The notes: generated from the sequence alone by a model not told the origin. A stretch of DNA of 64,000 nucleotides from Nostoc sp. NIES-4103 (GCF_002368335.1 NZ_AP018288.1:35372-99371); one strand, 5' to 3'. Shown: positions 8,771 to 18,135, counted from the first letter of the stretch. Translations and numbers: made by a program.

Positions 8771-9068
8771 TCTGCCTTCTGAAACTATTACTAAGCAAGC
8801 TTCCTGTGAGGAATTTTGGCGGGGAAGAAATTTTGCTTATTTTCAGCCGCTCTTATTGCAAAATAATTGCATTTCCCCTAACTGTTAAAACGCTGTAATT
8901 ATTGATTTGTCAAGGTTCTGGCGATTTTGGCGGGAGTCCAGGGATTTTGCCTCCGCTTTTCCCTGCCAAACATCAAGCTGATCACATAATCATAGTTGAT
9001 TGTTTGTTATTGTCGAGGTTTTATGAACTACATGTAACTTTTCACAGTAAAACTTCACGCTTATTTAA
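8771..9068 (-). promoter_or_regulatory. Candidate CRISPR leader and empty spacer DNA
   Basis: If the array is transcribed leftward, the AT-rich sequence right of 8770 is its leader. Two near copies of ATTTTGGCGGG lie at about 8812-8825 and 8925-8935. The open frames crossing this region show no protein-like character. Promoter elements cannot be fixed by eye. Confidence 0.35.
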
Positions 9069-9205
9069 CGTGAGTTCGACAAGTGCTGTTTTGACCTCTC
9101 CCCCGGCCCCTCTCCTACAAGGAGAGGGGAGTAAAATCCTTATTTTTTCGTTACTCCTCCCTCTCCTTACCCAAACGCAACGCGATCGCTCGATATATAC
9201 TAGCT
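9069..9205. mobile_element. Copy of the CGTGAGTTCGA element family (one end)
   Basis: The segment starts CGTGAGTTCGACAAGTGCTG and matches, in inverted orientation, the element at 25298-25486, including the CCTCTCC...GGAGAGG stem and the CGTTACTCCTCCCTCTCC stretch. The second terminal repeat is missing, so this copy is truncated near 9205. Confidence 0.7.
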
Positions 9206-9243
9206 GCAAGTTTTACTCAGTAGGGCAGTTTGTATTTATTTTT

Positions 9244-9684
9244 TCATGTTGCAGCCTCAGCATTTGTCAGTACAGGGAACCAAGTAATTAAGCTGGTTTT
9301 AAATAAAGTAGCAGAATCAATAACACGAGGTATATCTATTGTTTTTTGACGTTCCCATGAAGGATAAATGTAATTTTGCAGCCAGCAAGTAAGCTCCCAA
9401 GAATACTTGTTAGATATCTCGTTTAATAGAATTATTGCGCTATGTTGCGATAAAAAGCTGACTTCTTCTCCAAATAAATCTAAGCAAAAAGCTAAAGTTT
9501 GCAAAAGGCTTTCATATTTAACATTATTTTTATTTTCTTCCAGACAATAATTAATAATAGAAAAGCCAGCAATACTTAAATCTAAGCCATCAGAAGCAAA
9601 TATAAAACTTTCACCATTTTTTTCTGCATCATAATCACTAGGAAGCCAGAAATCTCTACAAAAAAACTGATAATCGTTAGACAT
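9244..9684 (-). CDS. Hypothetical protein, unknown function
   Basis: I do not recognise this 146-residue acidic protein. It starts MSNDYQFFCRDFWLPSDYD and contains FIFASDGLDLSIAGFSIINY and FLSQHSAIILLNEISNKYSW; it has no clear signal peptide or membrane segment. A start ten codons upstream is possible, but the ATG at 9684 is preceded by TTAGGATAATT, a better ribosome binding site. The 3' end lies near the mobile-repeat copy. Codon use and composition are AT-rich like the flanking spacer. It stands alone, with no same-strand neighbour close by. Confidence 0.6.
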   Translation of the reverse strand: MSNDYQFFCRDFWLPSDYDAEKNGESFIFASDGLDLSIAGFSIINYCLEENKNNVKYESLLQTLAFCLDLFGEEVSFLSQHSAIILLNEISNKYSWELTCWLQNYIYPSWERQKTIDIPRVIDSATLFKTSLITWFPVLTNAEAAT

Positions 9685-9714
9685 AATTATCCTAATTTTC
9701 TCAACTTTTGTCAA

Positions 9715-10134
9715 AAGAAAAAACTCTCATAATATTAGATTGCCATTACTGGTAATCATAATTAAATCAAATTATGATAAAGTTTAATCTTTGAAGATAT
9801 TCACAGCAATTATGATGCTGTTAACATATTTCAATACTTTAGAGAATTAAGTATTGATGTATTAACAATACTCCCTACTCCTAGATGAAATCCTATTTGT
9901 ATCTAAAGCTACTAATTCATAGCTCATCTAATGTTTACTAGATAGTAACATCACATTTAGCTGTTGCTTAAAATCTTTTACGGACTATTTTATGGAGTTA
10001 ATGAAAAATGAACAAATAACAAACAGATTATTATAAATAGCATAATTACTAATATCAAATTTTAAAATATTTCTGAAGATAGACAAAAAACTTATCTGTG
10101 TATAAATTGCTAAAATTATTACAGTATAAGCTTT
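9715..10134. other. AT-rich intergenic stretch, no gene seen
   Basis: These 420 bases are very AT-rich. I see no open frame with protein character, no tandem repeat and no clear hairpin terminator. They separate two leftward genes and may hold the promoter of the 9244-9684 gene. Confidence 0.6.
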
Positions 10135-10845
10135 TCAAGTTTTTCTAAATTTACCTTGGCGATACCAGCTACGAATTTGTTCGGGTGAGACACCGAGTAA
10201 ATAAGCAATAATAACTATTTGATTTAAGAGCGTAGTTTGGAACACTCCTTTTTGTAACCATCTCCTGGCTGAGGTAACAACAGGCACAGGAATAATTACA
10301 ATGTTTCCAGTGCGTTTTAAACGACGTATGAGTTCAAAATCTTCCATAATTGGCAATTCAGGGAATTTGCCAATTTGCTGAAATACTTCTTTGGTTAAAA
10401 AAATTGCTTGGTCACCGTATGGGATTTGCCAAAAATGCGATCGCCACTTGACTCCCCACTCCACCCATCGCAAACTCAAAAGCGGTGCATCAATTCGCAA
10501 AGCAAAAGCACCTGCTACTGTTCTAGGTTTTTGTAAAGCTGTGCGAACCATCACATCAAAATTCGTAGGTAAACGCGTATCTGCATGGAGAAATAATAGA
10601 ATTTCACCGCTAGCAGCTACAGCACCAGCATTCATTTGACTAGCACGACCAGGAGACGATGGAATAACTTTTACACCCAATGATTCAGCAATTTCTACCG
10701 TGTCATCTTGCGAACCACCATCTATCACAATTACTTCTATATTTGTACTGGATTGAGTAGTTGCGATTGCTTCTCTAATATTTCCTGCTTCATTGAGAGT
10801 CGGAATAACAATCGAAATTTTAGCAGCGGCAATATTCTGACTCAT
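10135..10845 (-). CDS. TIGR04283-type family 2 glycosyltransferase
   Basis: The 236-residue protein has a GT-A fold signature: SIVIPTLNEAGNI (11-23), the nucleotide-binding VIVIDGGSQDDTV (38-50) and the metal-binding DxD-like HADTR (87-91). GDQAIFLTKEVFQQIGKFPELPIMEDFELIRRLKR follows, with an ED acid motif. These blocks and the C-terminal VSPEQIRSWYR match the TIGR04283 subgroup, which is annotated as linked to arsenosugar biosynthesis in some genomes; no arsenic gene is present here to support that role. A sugar nucleotide is the likely donor; the acceptor is unknown. It starts at the ATG followed by SQNIAAA. Confidence 0.85.
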   Translation of the reverse strand: MSQNIAAAKISIVIPTLNEAGNIREAIATTQSSTNIEVIVIDGGSQDDTVEIAESLGVKVIPSSPGRASQMNAGAVAASGEILLFLHADTRLPTNFDVMVRTALQKPRTVAGAFALRIDAPLLSLRWVEWGVKWRSHFWQIPYGDQAIFLTKEVFQQIGKFPELPIMEDFELIRRLKRTGNIVIIPVPVVTSARRWLQKGVFQTTLLNQIVIIAYLLGVSPEQIRSWYRQGKFRKT

Positions 10846-10854
10846 AATTTCTGA

Positions 10855-11225
10855 TATTGTAAATCTACTGATGCGCGTCTACGTTGATTATATGATCACA
10901 CAGTAGGCGTAGACGTGCAGCGGTAGCATTAGCGAAAAACGAGCATCGCTACGAGTATCACCCAAAGGGCTTGTTGAGTGACATCGCCTATGGTGAAACA
11001 GTGATATGTTTGCAAATACCATGAAGAAGGGGAAGGGCAGGGCTGTTTCATTCCCTAAAAGTCCATAATTTACAAGCGTATCAATCAAAAAAATCAGGTA
11101 GTTCAACAACTTGATTTTCTGATGAACCAGGCGATGCCTTCGGCAACCCCTTCGGTGTACGCACTTAAATTTACTCATTGAAATAGTAATTTTTCGATTG
11201 CCTACTCCCTAAAATTTCTAGCTGA
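10855..11225. repeat. Dispersed palindromic repeat debris
   Basis: No gene is supported. The stretch contains GCGTCTACG...CGTAGACG inverted motifs and GCAGCGGTAGCATTAGCG, related to the palindromic elements at 29865-29920 and 51675-51705. An open frame read leftward across it is made of repeat sequence and has no protein-like features. Confidence 0.5.
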
Positions 11226-11242
11226 TACTCTTGACAAAATCG

Positions 11243-11521
11243 CTATCTGAACGGATGAAACAGCCCTGCCTTGTAAAGGGGGGAAACTGGAAAATCTAGT
11301 TCCCTCCCCTTTACAAGGGGGAGCCACTGCGTTGGGCGGGCAATGCCCGACTTGAAGCAAGTGGCGTTAGGGTTAGGGAGGGGTAATTCGATAACTTGTG
11401 TGTACACCCTAGCCTGAAAGGAGAGAGGCTGAAAAAGCTTAATTTTTCGTTCTTTATCAAGAATGTTAGAGCCACCTCTCCGCCTCAAAGAGGGGTTGGG
11501 GAGAGGTTCATCGAACTCACG
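11243..11521. mobile_element. CGTGAGTTCGA-family element, partly rearranged
   Basis: The right end carries GAGAGGTTCATCGAACTCACG, the family terminus, and the interior has CCACCTCTCCGCCTC, AACGAAAAATTAAGC and CTCTCTCCTTTCAGG blocks shared with the complete copy at 35518-35671. The left part contains another palindrome, GGGCGGGCAATGCCCG (11334-11349), and no recognisable matching terminus, so the copy is truncated or carries an insert. It creates a misleading open frame upstream of the helicase gene. Confidence 0.65.
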
Positions 11522-11693
11522 TAAATTTAAGTTTGTATATCACTTTGCACTTGCGAAAGTGATATACACCTGTGTGAATAACTTTTTTTTCTTCCCAGTA
11601 TATACATTATATGACTTGCATCAAACGCCTTTTAAAAAGGTAAGAAGTCTTGATGCTTTCTTCTTAATTATTCAACTAATAATCAAGAAATAT

Positions 11694-13556
11694 ATGGCTG
11701 TATTAGTACCCAGTCTGGAAGAAATCAAAAGCTTACCCCAAAAGCCTACAGAAGGAGAAATGCATTTATTAAATGCTTTAATGCAAATTCTTGATGATAA
11801 ATGGACTGTATATTTTCAACCTCATTTAAACGGTCTTAGACCTGATATTGTAATCTTTTGTGAAGATGCAGGAATCGGAATTTTTGAGGTTAAAGATTGG
11901 GATTTAAACGCTCACAAGATTGTGAAGTATGACGATGGTAGCTATGAATGGCAGGTTATATCTGGGGATAGAAGATGGGTGACTATATCTAAAGAAGATT
12001 ACTGCCCACTCAAACAAGTAGAGAAATACCGTGATTCTATATTTAAGTATGAAATTCCTATTTTATCAGCTCAACGAATCTTAAATCAGAAAGTTCATAG
12101 TCTGATACAACCCTTTGTATATTTCCACAAACATACAACCGTAGATGCAAATCACAGACTTCAGCTGATACTAAATCGGTATTCTAACGTTTTTGGTTTT
12201 GATAGTACAAAGCCAAAATTTTTACAGGAAATCCTAGATAAATGCTACCTTCGTCACGGTTCTAGGTTTACAGAACTGATGAAAGAGAATCAAATTTCTG
12301 AACGGCTGCGAAATGCACTAGCATACCCAAAACATGGTAGTACAGACCTTCAAAATCTATTAGTGGCTTTTAATAAAAAACAGCAAGAATTACTACCTAA
12401 TACTCCTGGATGTCGTAGAGTTATTGGTGGTGCTGGAAGTGGTAAAACACTTGTACTGGTTCACAAAGCAGTCAATGCAGCCAAAGAGGGGAAAAAAGTT
12501 CTTTTAGTGTGCTTTAACATTACGATGGCAAACAACCTTCGTGATTTAGTAACACGTTTAGCCCGTCATTATGGCCCCCATTATCACCGAAACATCGAAG
12601 TTGGTCACTTTCATCGTTTCTTTCCAACAGAGACTGCAAACATAGACAACCGGAGTATAAAAGAACCAGTTGATGTAGTGCTTATTGACGAAGGACAAGA
12701 TTTTGAACGTTCTTGGATTGAAATACTACAGAAAATAGCTGCTCCTAATTATCATCTGATGTTTTGTGAAGATGATAGACAAAACATTTATAGCAAAAGT
12801 GTGAATAATAGAGGAGCAATTCCAGGTATAAAAGGTCGCCCTAACATTCTTGATGAGTCTTATCGAATTCCCGAACCAATAGCTAGACTTGCGAATGCAC
12901 TTTGTACATGGGCTAACCAAGAAAGTGAGTCTGGAACTGTCAAATCTAGAAAATATGTTCAAGGTAATCTATTAGTAAGTAACATCTGGTTTGATGGCAC
13001 AAAAACTCAAGTAGTAACTGCAATCAAACAAGATGTTAAAAATCTTGTTCAAGATAGGCATACAGCTCGCGCTGACATAGCGATTTTGGTATGTACTGTT
13101 GAAGATGGGTGGGTAATTTGTAAAGCTTTAGATGAACTGCAATTACCTTATCAACAAAATTTTGAGTCTGAGGAAGAGAATAAAACACTTTATAGACAGT
13201 ACGGCAACAAGCATGAAGCATTTCAGAAAGAAAAGGATAAACTACGGCGTGCATATAAAGCAGGCTTCTGGATGCAAGGAGGAAAGATTAAAGTATGTAC
13301 CATACATAGTTTTAAGGGTTGGGAGTTAAGTAATATTCTTGTATTTTTTAATCCTGAAGAAAAACAAAAAGAAGCTAAAGTACCACTTCTTTATACAGCT
13401 ATTACTAGAAGTCAGCAGTCTTTGACAATCTACAATTCTGATTCAGATTTAACGCCTTTCGGTAAATTTGCCATATCAGAAAATTACATAGAAAAACATT
13501 CCAGTCAAGAGACAGGTTTAATGGCAAGCATAATTGGTACCAAATTTTTGAGTTAA
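11694..13556 (+). CDS. NERD-domain superfamily 1 (UvrD-like) helicase
   Basis: The 620-residue protein joins an N-terminal NERD nuclease-related domain (about 20-130, with PDIVIF and GIFEVKDWD giving the D..E.K pattern at Asp51, Glu65, Lys67) to a superfamily 1 helicase core. Walker A is GGAGSGKT (245-252), Walker B is LIDEGQD (330-336), motif V is CTIHSFKGWE (535-544) and motif VI is YTAITRSQQSLTIY (567-580). Proteins of this design act on DNA, and several are found in phage-defence islands, but no partner gene is adjacent here. The frame stays open for 77 codons upstream, but that part is repeat-derived, so the ATG at 11694 is chosen. Confidence 0.85.
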   Translation: MAVLVPSLEEIKSLPQKPTEGEMHLLNALMQILDDKWTVYFQPHLNGLRPDIVIFCEDAGIGIFEVKDWDLNAHKIVKYDDGSYEWQVISGDRRWVTISKEDYCPLKQVEKYRDSIFKYEIPILSAQRILNQKVHSLIQPFVYFHKHTTVDANHRLQLILNRYSNVFGFDSTKPKFLQEILDKCYLRHGSRFTELMKENQISERLRNALAYPKHGSTDLQNLLVAFNKKQQELLPNTPGCRRVIGGAGSGKTLVLVHKAVNAAKEGKKVLLVCFNITMANNLRDLVTRLARHYGPHYHRNIEVGHFHRFFPTETANIDNRSIKEPVDVVLIDEGQDFERSWIEILQKIAAPNYHLMFCEDDRQNIYSKSVNNRGAIPGIKGRPNILDESYRIPEPIARLANALCTWANQESESGTVKSRKYVQGNLLVSNIWFDGTKTQVVTAIKQDVKNLVQDRHTARADIAILVCTVEDGWVICKALDELQLPYQQNFESEEENKTLYRQYGNKHEAFQKEKDKLRRAYKAGFWMQGGKIKVCTIHSFKGWELSNILVFFNPEEKQKEAKVPLLYTAITRSQQSLTIYNSDSDLTPFGKFAISENYIEKHSSQETGLMASIIGTKFLS

Positions 13557-13583
13557 TAGCAGGTTTAAGTTTGAAAGTAAAAT

Positions 13584-13612
13584 AATAAGGCAGGCATTTT
13601 GCCTGCCTTATT
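13584..13612. terminator. Bidirectional terminator after the helicase gene
   Basis: AATAAGGCAGGC (13584-13595) and GCCTGCCTTATT (13601-13612) form a perfect 12-bp stem with a five-base ATTTT loop and A/T-rich flanks on both sides. It lies 28 bases past the helicase stop and faces the end of miaB, so it could serve both strands. Confidence 0.75.
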
Positions 13613-13807
13613 ACTAGTATTTTATCCCTTAAATTCAGTCTTCAAGTTAAATGAAATGCACGATAGGTAAGTTGTAGCTACTGCATTAGTTTTAGCAAGT
13701 AAAGGCATCGATTTGATATGACCTTATTCTTTATCTCCAAGCAACGTTTATTGACCTTGCTACTAGACCAAGGGGAATCAGTTAAAAATCTGTTTTGTCT
13801 AAGTCCC

Positions 13808-15172
13808 TTAGACTGCCATGGGTTGTGGTAGTTCAACTGGTTCACCAGTCAAACTAAAAGCGCGAACTTCAGTAATTTTCACCTTCACCAACTTTCCTTT
13901 GAGTTCATTGATATCGCCAGTGAAAAATGTGAGACGATTACCAGCGGTGCGTCCCATCACCTGGGTTTTATCTTTAGGGTTTTGGTCTTCCACCAAGACT
14001 TCCTCGATGCGGCCAAAGTAACGTTGCGATCGCTCGGCTGCTTTGATCGCCACTAAATGATTTAATCTTTGTAGGCGATCGCTTTTCACTTCTTCACTCA
14101 GCTGATTTGGCAACATCGCTGCGGGTGTCCCCGGACGAGGTGAATATGCTGCTGTATTCAACTGGTCAAAGCCGATATCTTCTACCAGTTTCAAAGTATT
14201 TTCAAACTGTGCTTCTGTTTCCCCAGGAAAACCCACAATCGCATCAGCACTAATCGATGCATCTGGCATGTACCGCCGGATAGTATCGATGATTCGGCGA
14301 TATTTCTCATGGGTGTAACCCCGCGCCATCGCTTTCAAAACTTCATTATCCCCAGATTGAAAAGGAATATGAAAGTGTTCGCAGACTTTGGGCAATTCAG
14401 CACAAGCTTTTATGAGTCTTTCTGTAAAATATCTCGGATGGCTAGTAGCAAATCTTAACCGCTCAATCCCTGGCACATCATGCACATAATACAGTAAATC
14501 TGTGAATGTGTGCAGATGGCGACCTTCTGCTGTCACACCAGGCAAATCTCTGCCATAAGCATCAATATTTTGACCAAGCAAAGTCACTTCCTTGTAACCT
14601 TGGCGAGCGATTTCTTCCATTTCGGCGCGAATTGCTTCTGGTGTACGCGATTGTTCTACACCACGCACATTAGGAACCACGCAGTAAGTGCAGCGTTCAT
14701 TACAGCCATAAATTACATTCACCCAAGCAGTAATTTTGCTATCTCGGCGCGGCTGGGTGATATCTTCCATAATGTGAATTGGCTCAGTCGCCACCACTTG
14801 ATTACCCTCAGATACCGACTCTAGCAAATCTTTGAGACGGTTGGCGTATTGTGGCCCCATGACTAAATCTAATTCTGGCACGCGTCGCAACAGCGCTTCG
14901 CCTTCTTGTTGAGCAACACAACCAGCTACAATCAAAGTTAAATCTGGCTGCTCATGCTTGCGTTTAGCCTGTCTGCCGAGGTAGGAATATACCTTTTGTT
15001 CAGCATTATCGCGAATTGTACAGGTATTGTAGAGAATCAAATCTGCATGATTGGGGTCTTCTGACCACTCAAAGCCCATGTCTTCTAAAATGCCAGCCAT
15101 GCGCTCTGAGTCAGCTTTATTCATTTGGCAACCGAAGGTAGTAATGTGGTAGCGGCGTTTAGAAGTGGTCAT
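13808..15172 (-). CDS. miaB: tRNA-2-methylthio-N6-dimethylallyladenosine synthase MiaB
   Basis: MiaB is a radical-SAM methylthiotransferase that adds a methylthio group to N6-isopentenyladenosine at position 37 of tRNAs reading UNN codons. The 454-residue protein has the N-terminal UPF0004 domain with cluster ligands Cys15, Cys51 and Cys85, and the radical-SAM motif GCNERCTYC (Cys157, Cys161, Cys164). ISADAIVGFPGETEAQFE follows in the central part, and a C-terminal TRAM domain (about 380-447) binds tRNA. The arrangement and length match cyanobacterial MiaB. It is monocistronic here, flanked by a bidirectional terminator on the 3' side. Confidence 0.96.
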   Translation of the reverse strand: MTTSKRRYHITTFGCQMNKADSERMAGILEDMGFEWSEDPNHADLILYNTCTIRDNAEQKVYSYLGRQAKRKHEQPDLTLIVAGCVAQQEGEALLRRVPELDLVMGPQYANRLKDLLESVSEGNQVVATEPIHIMEDITQPRRDSKITAWVNVIYGCNERCTYCVVPNVRGVEQSRTPEAIRAEMEEIARQGYKEVTLLGQNIDAYGRDLPGVTAEGRHLHTFTDLLYYVHDVPGIERLRFATSHPRYFTERLIKACAELPKVCEHFHIPFQSGDNEVLKAMARGYTHEKYRRIIDTIRRYMPDASISADAIVGFPGETEAQFENTLKLVEDIGFDQLNTAAYSPRPGTPAAMLPNQLSEEVKSDRLQRLNHLVAIKAAERSQRYFGRIEEVLVEDQNPKDKTQVMGRTAGNRLTFFTGDINELKGKLVKVKITEVRAFSLTGEPVELPQPMAV

Positions 15173-15299
15173 GGGGAAATTATGCTTAGTCAGTGTAACG
15201 TTATATCAGCTTTATTTTTGTTCACTCTAATAAGTGTAGCGATATTCTAATCACTGTAGCGATATTCTCAAATATATTCAGTCTGGCAATTCAATCAGG

Positions 15300-16001
15300 C
15301 TAACGTTTAAAAAGTATATGCTGGCGTACCATCTTGATTAACTGACGGCATACAGCATAGAACTTCCTTCCCCAGCGATAGCTCTTGCGGACAATATCCA
15401 GAACAAAGTATGGTATGCGTAGACGCAGCGGGTAGAGTAAAGGCAGATATAACCAATAATATGCCTTTTTCAGGTCATTCCACTTTGAGCAAGTTTCTTG
15501 ATCGAGGAAATCTGAAATGTCTACAACTAATCCTCTACCTTGATACATCATGACATTACGGCCGTGAATGTCATGGGGGTAAAGACCACGACTACGAGCA
15601 TAATCCAGGGCTTGATCAATGTCCCTGATAACCTGCTTGGGAATACGTAGACCACGGTGCATACAATCGTAGAGAGTTACTCCATATAGCCGTTTTAAAA
15701 TTAAAAAGCCATCTTGGGCATATGAACATTCAGAGTAAGCAGGATGAGAACCTAAGCGCCGATAAACTTCTACTTCCTCCTCAAAGCCTGGGCGACCAGG
15801 GGCGTAAATCTTAACTACCTGGTCTGGGTAGTCTGGGTGATAGACTACTGCGGCGTAGTTCCCAGCCCCCACAAGCCGCCAGGGTTCTGGGAGATAGCTG
15901 ACTTTGACGGGGTTATGGGGATTGACACTTTCAAGTTGTAAGTTAGGGAGTAGTTCCTGGTGAATACTTTTGATTAGTCGCTGAATGTGCGATTTATCCA
16001 T
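15300..16001 (-). CDS. Protein-kinase-fold phosphotransferase, function unknown
   Basis: The 233-residue protein has a compact kinase-like core: a Gly-rich loop LVGAGNYAAVVY (43-54), VVKIY with the ATP-binding Lys64, the catalytic loop HDIHGRNVMM (143-152, Asp at 144) and the metal-binding VDISDF (160-165) in place of DFG. This resembles small bacterial Rio/LPS-kinase-like proteins more than typical Hanks kinases. The C-terminus is basic and aromatic (YYWLYLPLLYPLRLRIPYF) and might associate with membranes. The ATG at 16001, preceded by ATAGGATATTG, is preferred to one 14 codons upstream. The substrate is unknown. Confidence 0.7.
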   Translation of the reverse strand: MDKSHIQRLIKSIHQELLPNLQLESVNPHNPVKVSYLPEPWRLVGAGNYAAVVYHPDYPDQVVKIYAPGRPGFEEEVEVYRRLGSHPAYSECSYAQDGFLILKRLYGVTLYDCMHRGLRIPKQVIRDIDQALDYARSRGLYPHDIHGRNVMMYQGRGLVVDISDFLDQETCSKWNDLKKAYYWLYLPLLYPLRLRIPYFVLDIVRKSYRWGRKFYAVCRQLIKMVRQHILFKR

Positions 16002-16080
16002 TGGGATCAATATCCTATATGTGAGATAACAGACGCAACGCACTGGCTCCCTAATGCCAAACTCTTATTTGGCAACATTA

Positions 16081-16351
16081 CTAATTTGAGTGACCACTTA
16101 TATATTGAATCACAGGATCTGTTTGCAAAACATAGCCATTTTTGAGAATGGTTAGGGATGCACCATTGACAAGATATTCATATTTCCCGTTTTTGGCAAC
16201 ATATCCTGTTCCTTCTTCTACATCAACGGGTAAAGAACGGATACCTTGACGATTGAGCTTAGAAGTACTTGTGTAAAAAAGCTGCCCACGCTTGTTACAA
16301 ATATAAATATTAAAATAATGATTTCTTTAGTTTTTGATTCCAGCTATTCAT
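16081..16351 (-). pseudogene. Frameshifted small gene (about 89 residues)
   Basis: Reading leftward from ATG 16351, MNSWNQKLKKSLF meets a stop. Dropping one T from a TTTT run opens a frame that continues NIYICNKRGQLFYTSTSKLN, then RQGIRSLPVDVEEGTGYVAK, then NGKYEYLVNGASLTILKNGY, and ends at TAG (16081-16083). The span is 271 bases, that is 90 codons plus one base, as expected for a single-base insertion. The product is of unknown function. A sequencing error in a homopolymer could explain it equally well. Confidence 0.6.
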
Positions 16352-16688
16352 AATTAGCTCTCAAGTTTGATTACTTCAAACTTCAAATTAAAATTGGAGT
16401 TTTTCGGATTTGATGAGCAAAAAATTTGAGAGCTATTTTGTGAGGCTGATGCTGCATGGATTCTTGCTCATCAACCCAAAAATCAAATGCCTATAGAGTA
16501 GAAGATGTCAAAGCAGTTATCGAAAAGCTTGAATTTGACAGTTTGTGGTGTGTCAAGCTGCGGTCATTAAGCGCATAAAAAGAAGCCACAGCTTGTCAAG
16601 CAGTATACAGGTGAGTTTCTAAGTAGTGGACAACCAAATAAACCCGCTCTGGGACAGGCTTTTTCCTTCTGCCGAAAGCATTGCTGCC
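16352..16688. other. Intergenic stretch without a recognised gene
   Basis: I see no supported coding frame in these bases. There is a short inverted similarity around GCTCTCAAGTTTGA (16357-16370) and its near complement AAAATTTGAGAGCT (16418-16433), which could form a weak hairpin upstream of the broken small gene. Confidence 0.4.
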
Positions 16689-17150
16689 TTAGCTTAGCCG
16701 TCTATCCACACTGACTAAATCAACATCAGCAAGCCATATGGTTCTGCTTTGAGGAGTCACTTCTTCAAGAATTGGCGATCGCCACTCCACGCCGTAAAGC
16801 CAATTATTTTTGAGACTAAAAATCCCTTGAATAATACGGCTTGTCGGCTGTTCACTAAAATTAACTTCTACTACATCCCCTAAGTTAAAAGCTGGAGGAG
16901 GAACAGTGATGTTTTCTTGTGTGTTTGTTGTGCAAAATTCTCGCTCAGGTAAGTAGAGTGTTTCACCAAGGCAGACGATCGCATAAATCCACTGCTGCTC
17001 TTCCCACTGAACACCACAACAGTAGCCTGACAAATCTGAGCTTGTCAGAAAGACTTTTTCTAGCATTTGAACTGCCAGGGGAGGCATAACTTTACCCCAG
17101 GGTGGGGAAGTATGCCAACAGGATTCTAAAGCGGTAATCTGGTTAATCAT
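16689..17150 (-). CDS. DUF1392-like cyanobacterial protein
   Basis: The 153-residue protein starts MINQITALESCWHTSPPWGK and continues MPPLAVQMLEKVFLTSSDLS. It has GYCCGVQWEEQQWIYAI in the first half and FNLGDVVEVNF, NNWLYGVEWRSP and SRTIWLADVDLVSV later. This layout (a short domain reading the request WxYA(I/V) and a second beta-rich half) recalls the Nostoc-specific DUF1392 family, whose function is not known. There is no signal peptide or membrane segment. It stands alone between a broken small gene and the RNA-binding protein gene. Confidence 0.55.
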   Translation of the reverse strand: MINQITALESCWHTSPPWGKVMPPLAVQMLEKVFLTSSDLSGYCCGVQWEEQQWIYAIVCLGETLYLPEREFCTTNTQENITVPPPAFNLGDVVEVNFSEQPTSRIIQGIFSLKNNWLYGVEWRSPILEEVTPQSRTIWLADVDLVSVDRRLS

Positions 17151-17159
17151 GATATTACA

Positions 17160-17486
17160 TTCTCTTTTTTATACATACACTTGATTACACCAGCACAATC
17201 CGGAATTTCAGGTGAATCCTTAACCTGACCATAATCAATAGCCTTCTTCGGTTTGGCTTACGCCACTTAAATTAAAATTCTGGGTCAAGACTGCGCTCAA
17301 GATTGTTGTTCAAAGCAAAGCTTTGTGTTTGTTGCAACGTCTACCTTGGTGGGTGAAGAATTGATTTGACAGTGATTATGAGCTACTGTGTGTACTTAAA
17401 GAAAAGAAGCAGAGGCGATCGCACTACTATCCCCAAGTCAGATTTTCTCACTTGAGGAAGTAATTGTTCGTTTGAGAGCTTACAGC
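17160..17486. other. Intergenic region downstream of the RNA-binding protein gene
   Basis: No gene is seen. A hairpin CCCCAAGT (17431-17438) / ACTTGAGG (17450-17457) lies 30 bases past the RNA-binding protein stop and may protect or end that transcript, though it has no U-run. One GCGATCGC (HIP1) site lies at 17416-17423. Confidence 0.4.
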
Positions 17487-17786
17487 TTAGTAACGGTTAC
17501 GTCCACCGTAGTTGCCTCTGTTACCACCAGACGGGCCTCTGTCTTCTTTAGGTTTAGCTTTATTCACTTTCAGTTCACGACCCATCCACTCAGCACCATT
17601 AAGAGCGTCAATGGCAGCGGTTTCTTGATCATCTGAACCCATCTCCACAAAAGCAAAGCCTCGCAAACGACCCGTTTCACGGTCTGTAGGAAGTACAACC
17701 TTCTTGACTGTACCATACTCTGCAAAAACACTTTTAATATCATCTTCGGTAACTTGGTAAGAGATGTTACCCACATAAATTGACAT
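17487..17786 (-). CDS. RRM-type RNA-binding protein (RbpA-like)
   Basis: The 99-residue protein is a single RNA-recognition motif followed by a short Gly-rich tail (GPSGGNRGNYGGRNRY). RNP2 is IYVGNISY (3-10) and RNP1 is RGFAFVEM (42-49). This is the cyanobacterial Rbp family, several members of which are induced by cold and bind mRNA or localise transcripts to thylakoid membranes. The Gly-rich tail places it in the cold-inducible subgroup rather than the tail-less one. The A/T-rich leader upstream (17787-17890) would be the place for cold regulation, which I infer from the family only. Confidence 0.93.
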   Translation of the reverse strand: MSIYVGNISYQVTEDDIKSVFAEYGTVKKVVLPTDRETGRLRGFAFVEMGSDDQETAAIDALNGAEWMGRELKVNKAKPKEDRGPSGGNRGNYGGRNRY

Positions 17787-18030
17787 CGATTTTCTCCAAA
17801 ATTATGACTGTGTAGAGATTTAAATTTCGGAGACAAGTCTTTCAATATGAAAAGCAAAAAGCCTGTCAATACTAAAAACAAACATTTTCACCGAATTAAT
17901 TCTCACTTTTTAAGATGACATAGCTATCAAATATGTGCAAAAGCCGAGTCAGCCTCGCAAGGGACTTTTCTTGGCGTTTAAGCACTGATTAGCATTAAAA
18001 TTCCTCGCCCACAAGGGTACAAGGAATTTG

Positions 18031-18074
18031 GTAATAGGTAATGGGTAATGGGCCAATTACCTATTACCTATTAC
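18031..18074. repeat. STRR-type inverted repeat
   Basis: GTAATAGGTAATGGGTAAT (18031-18049) is mirrored by ATTACCTATTACCTATTAC (18056-18074), both made of seven-base units. They form a hairpin with a short GGGCCA loop in the spacer between the RNA-binding protein gene and psb34. Confidence 0.7.
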
Positions 18075-18135
18075 CAGAGTGGCGGGGCGGCTTTCCGACC
18101 CACCCACGCTCTTGATAGGGTTTCCCGCTGCTTTC

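Noticed and set aside
8707..9291. Two rightward open frames over the CRISPR array edge and beyond
   Set aside because: They translate CRISPR repeat, spacer and mobile-repeat sequence and show no protein character.
10888..11178. Leftward 96-codon open frame
   Set aside because: Composed of dispersed palindromic repeat sequence; no start signal or family resemblance.
11463..11693. Upstream extension of the helicase frame
   Set aside because: The first 77 codons read through a mobile-repeat end and AT-rich spacer; the ATG at 11694 starts the NERD domain.
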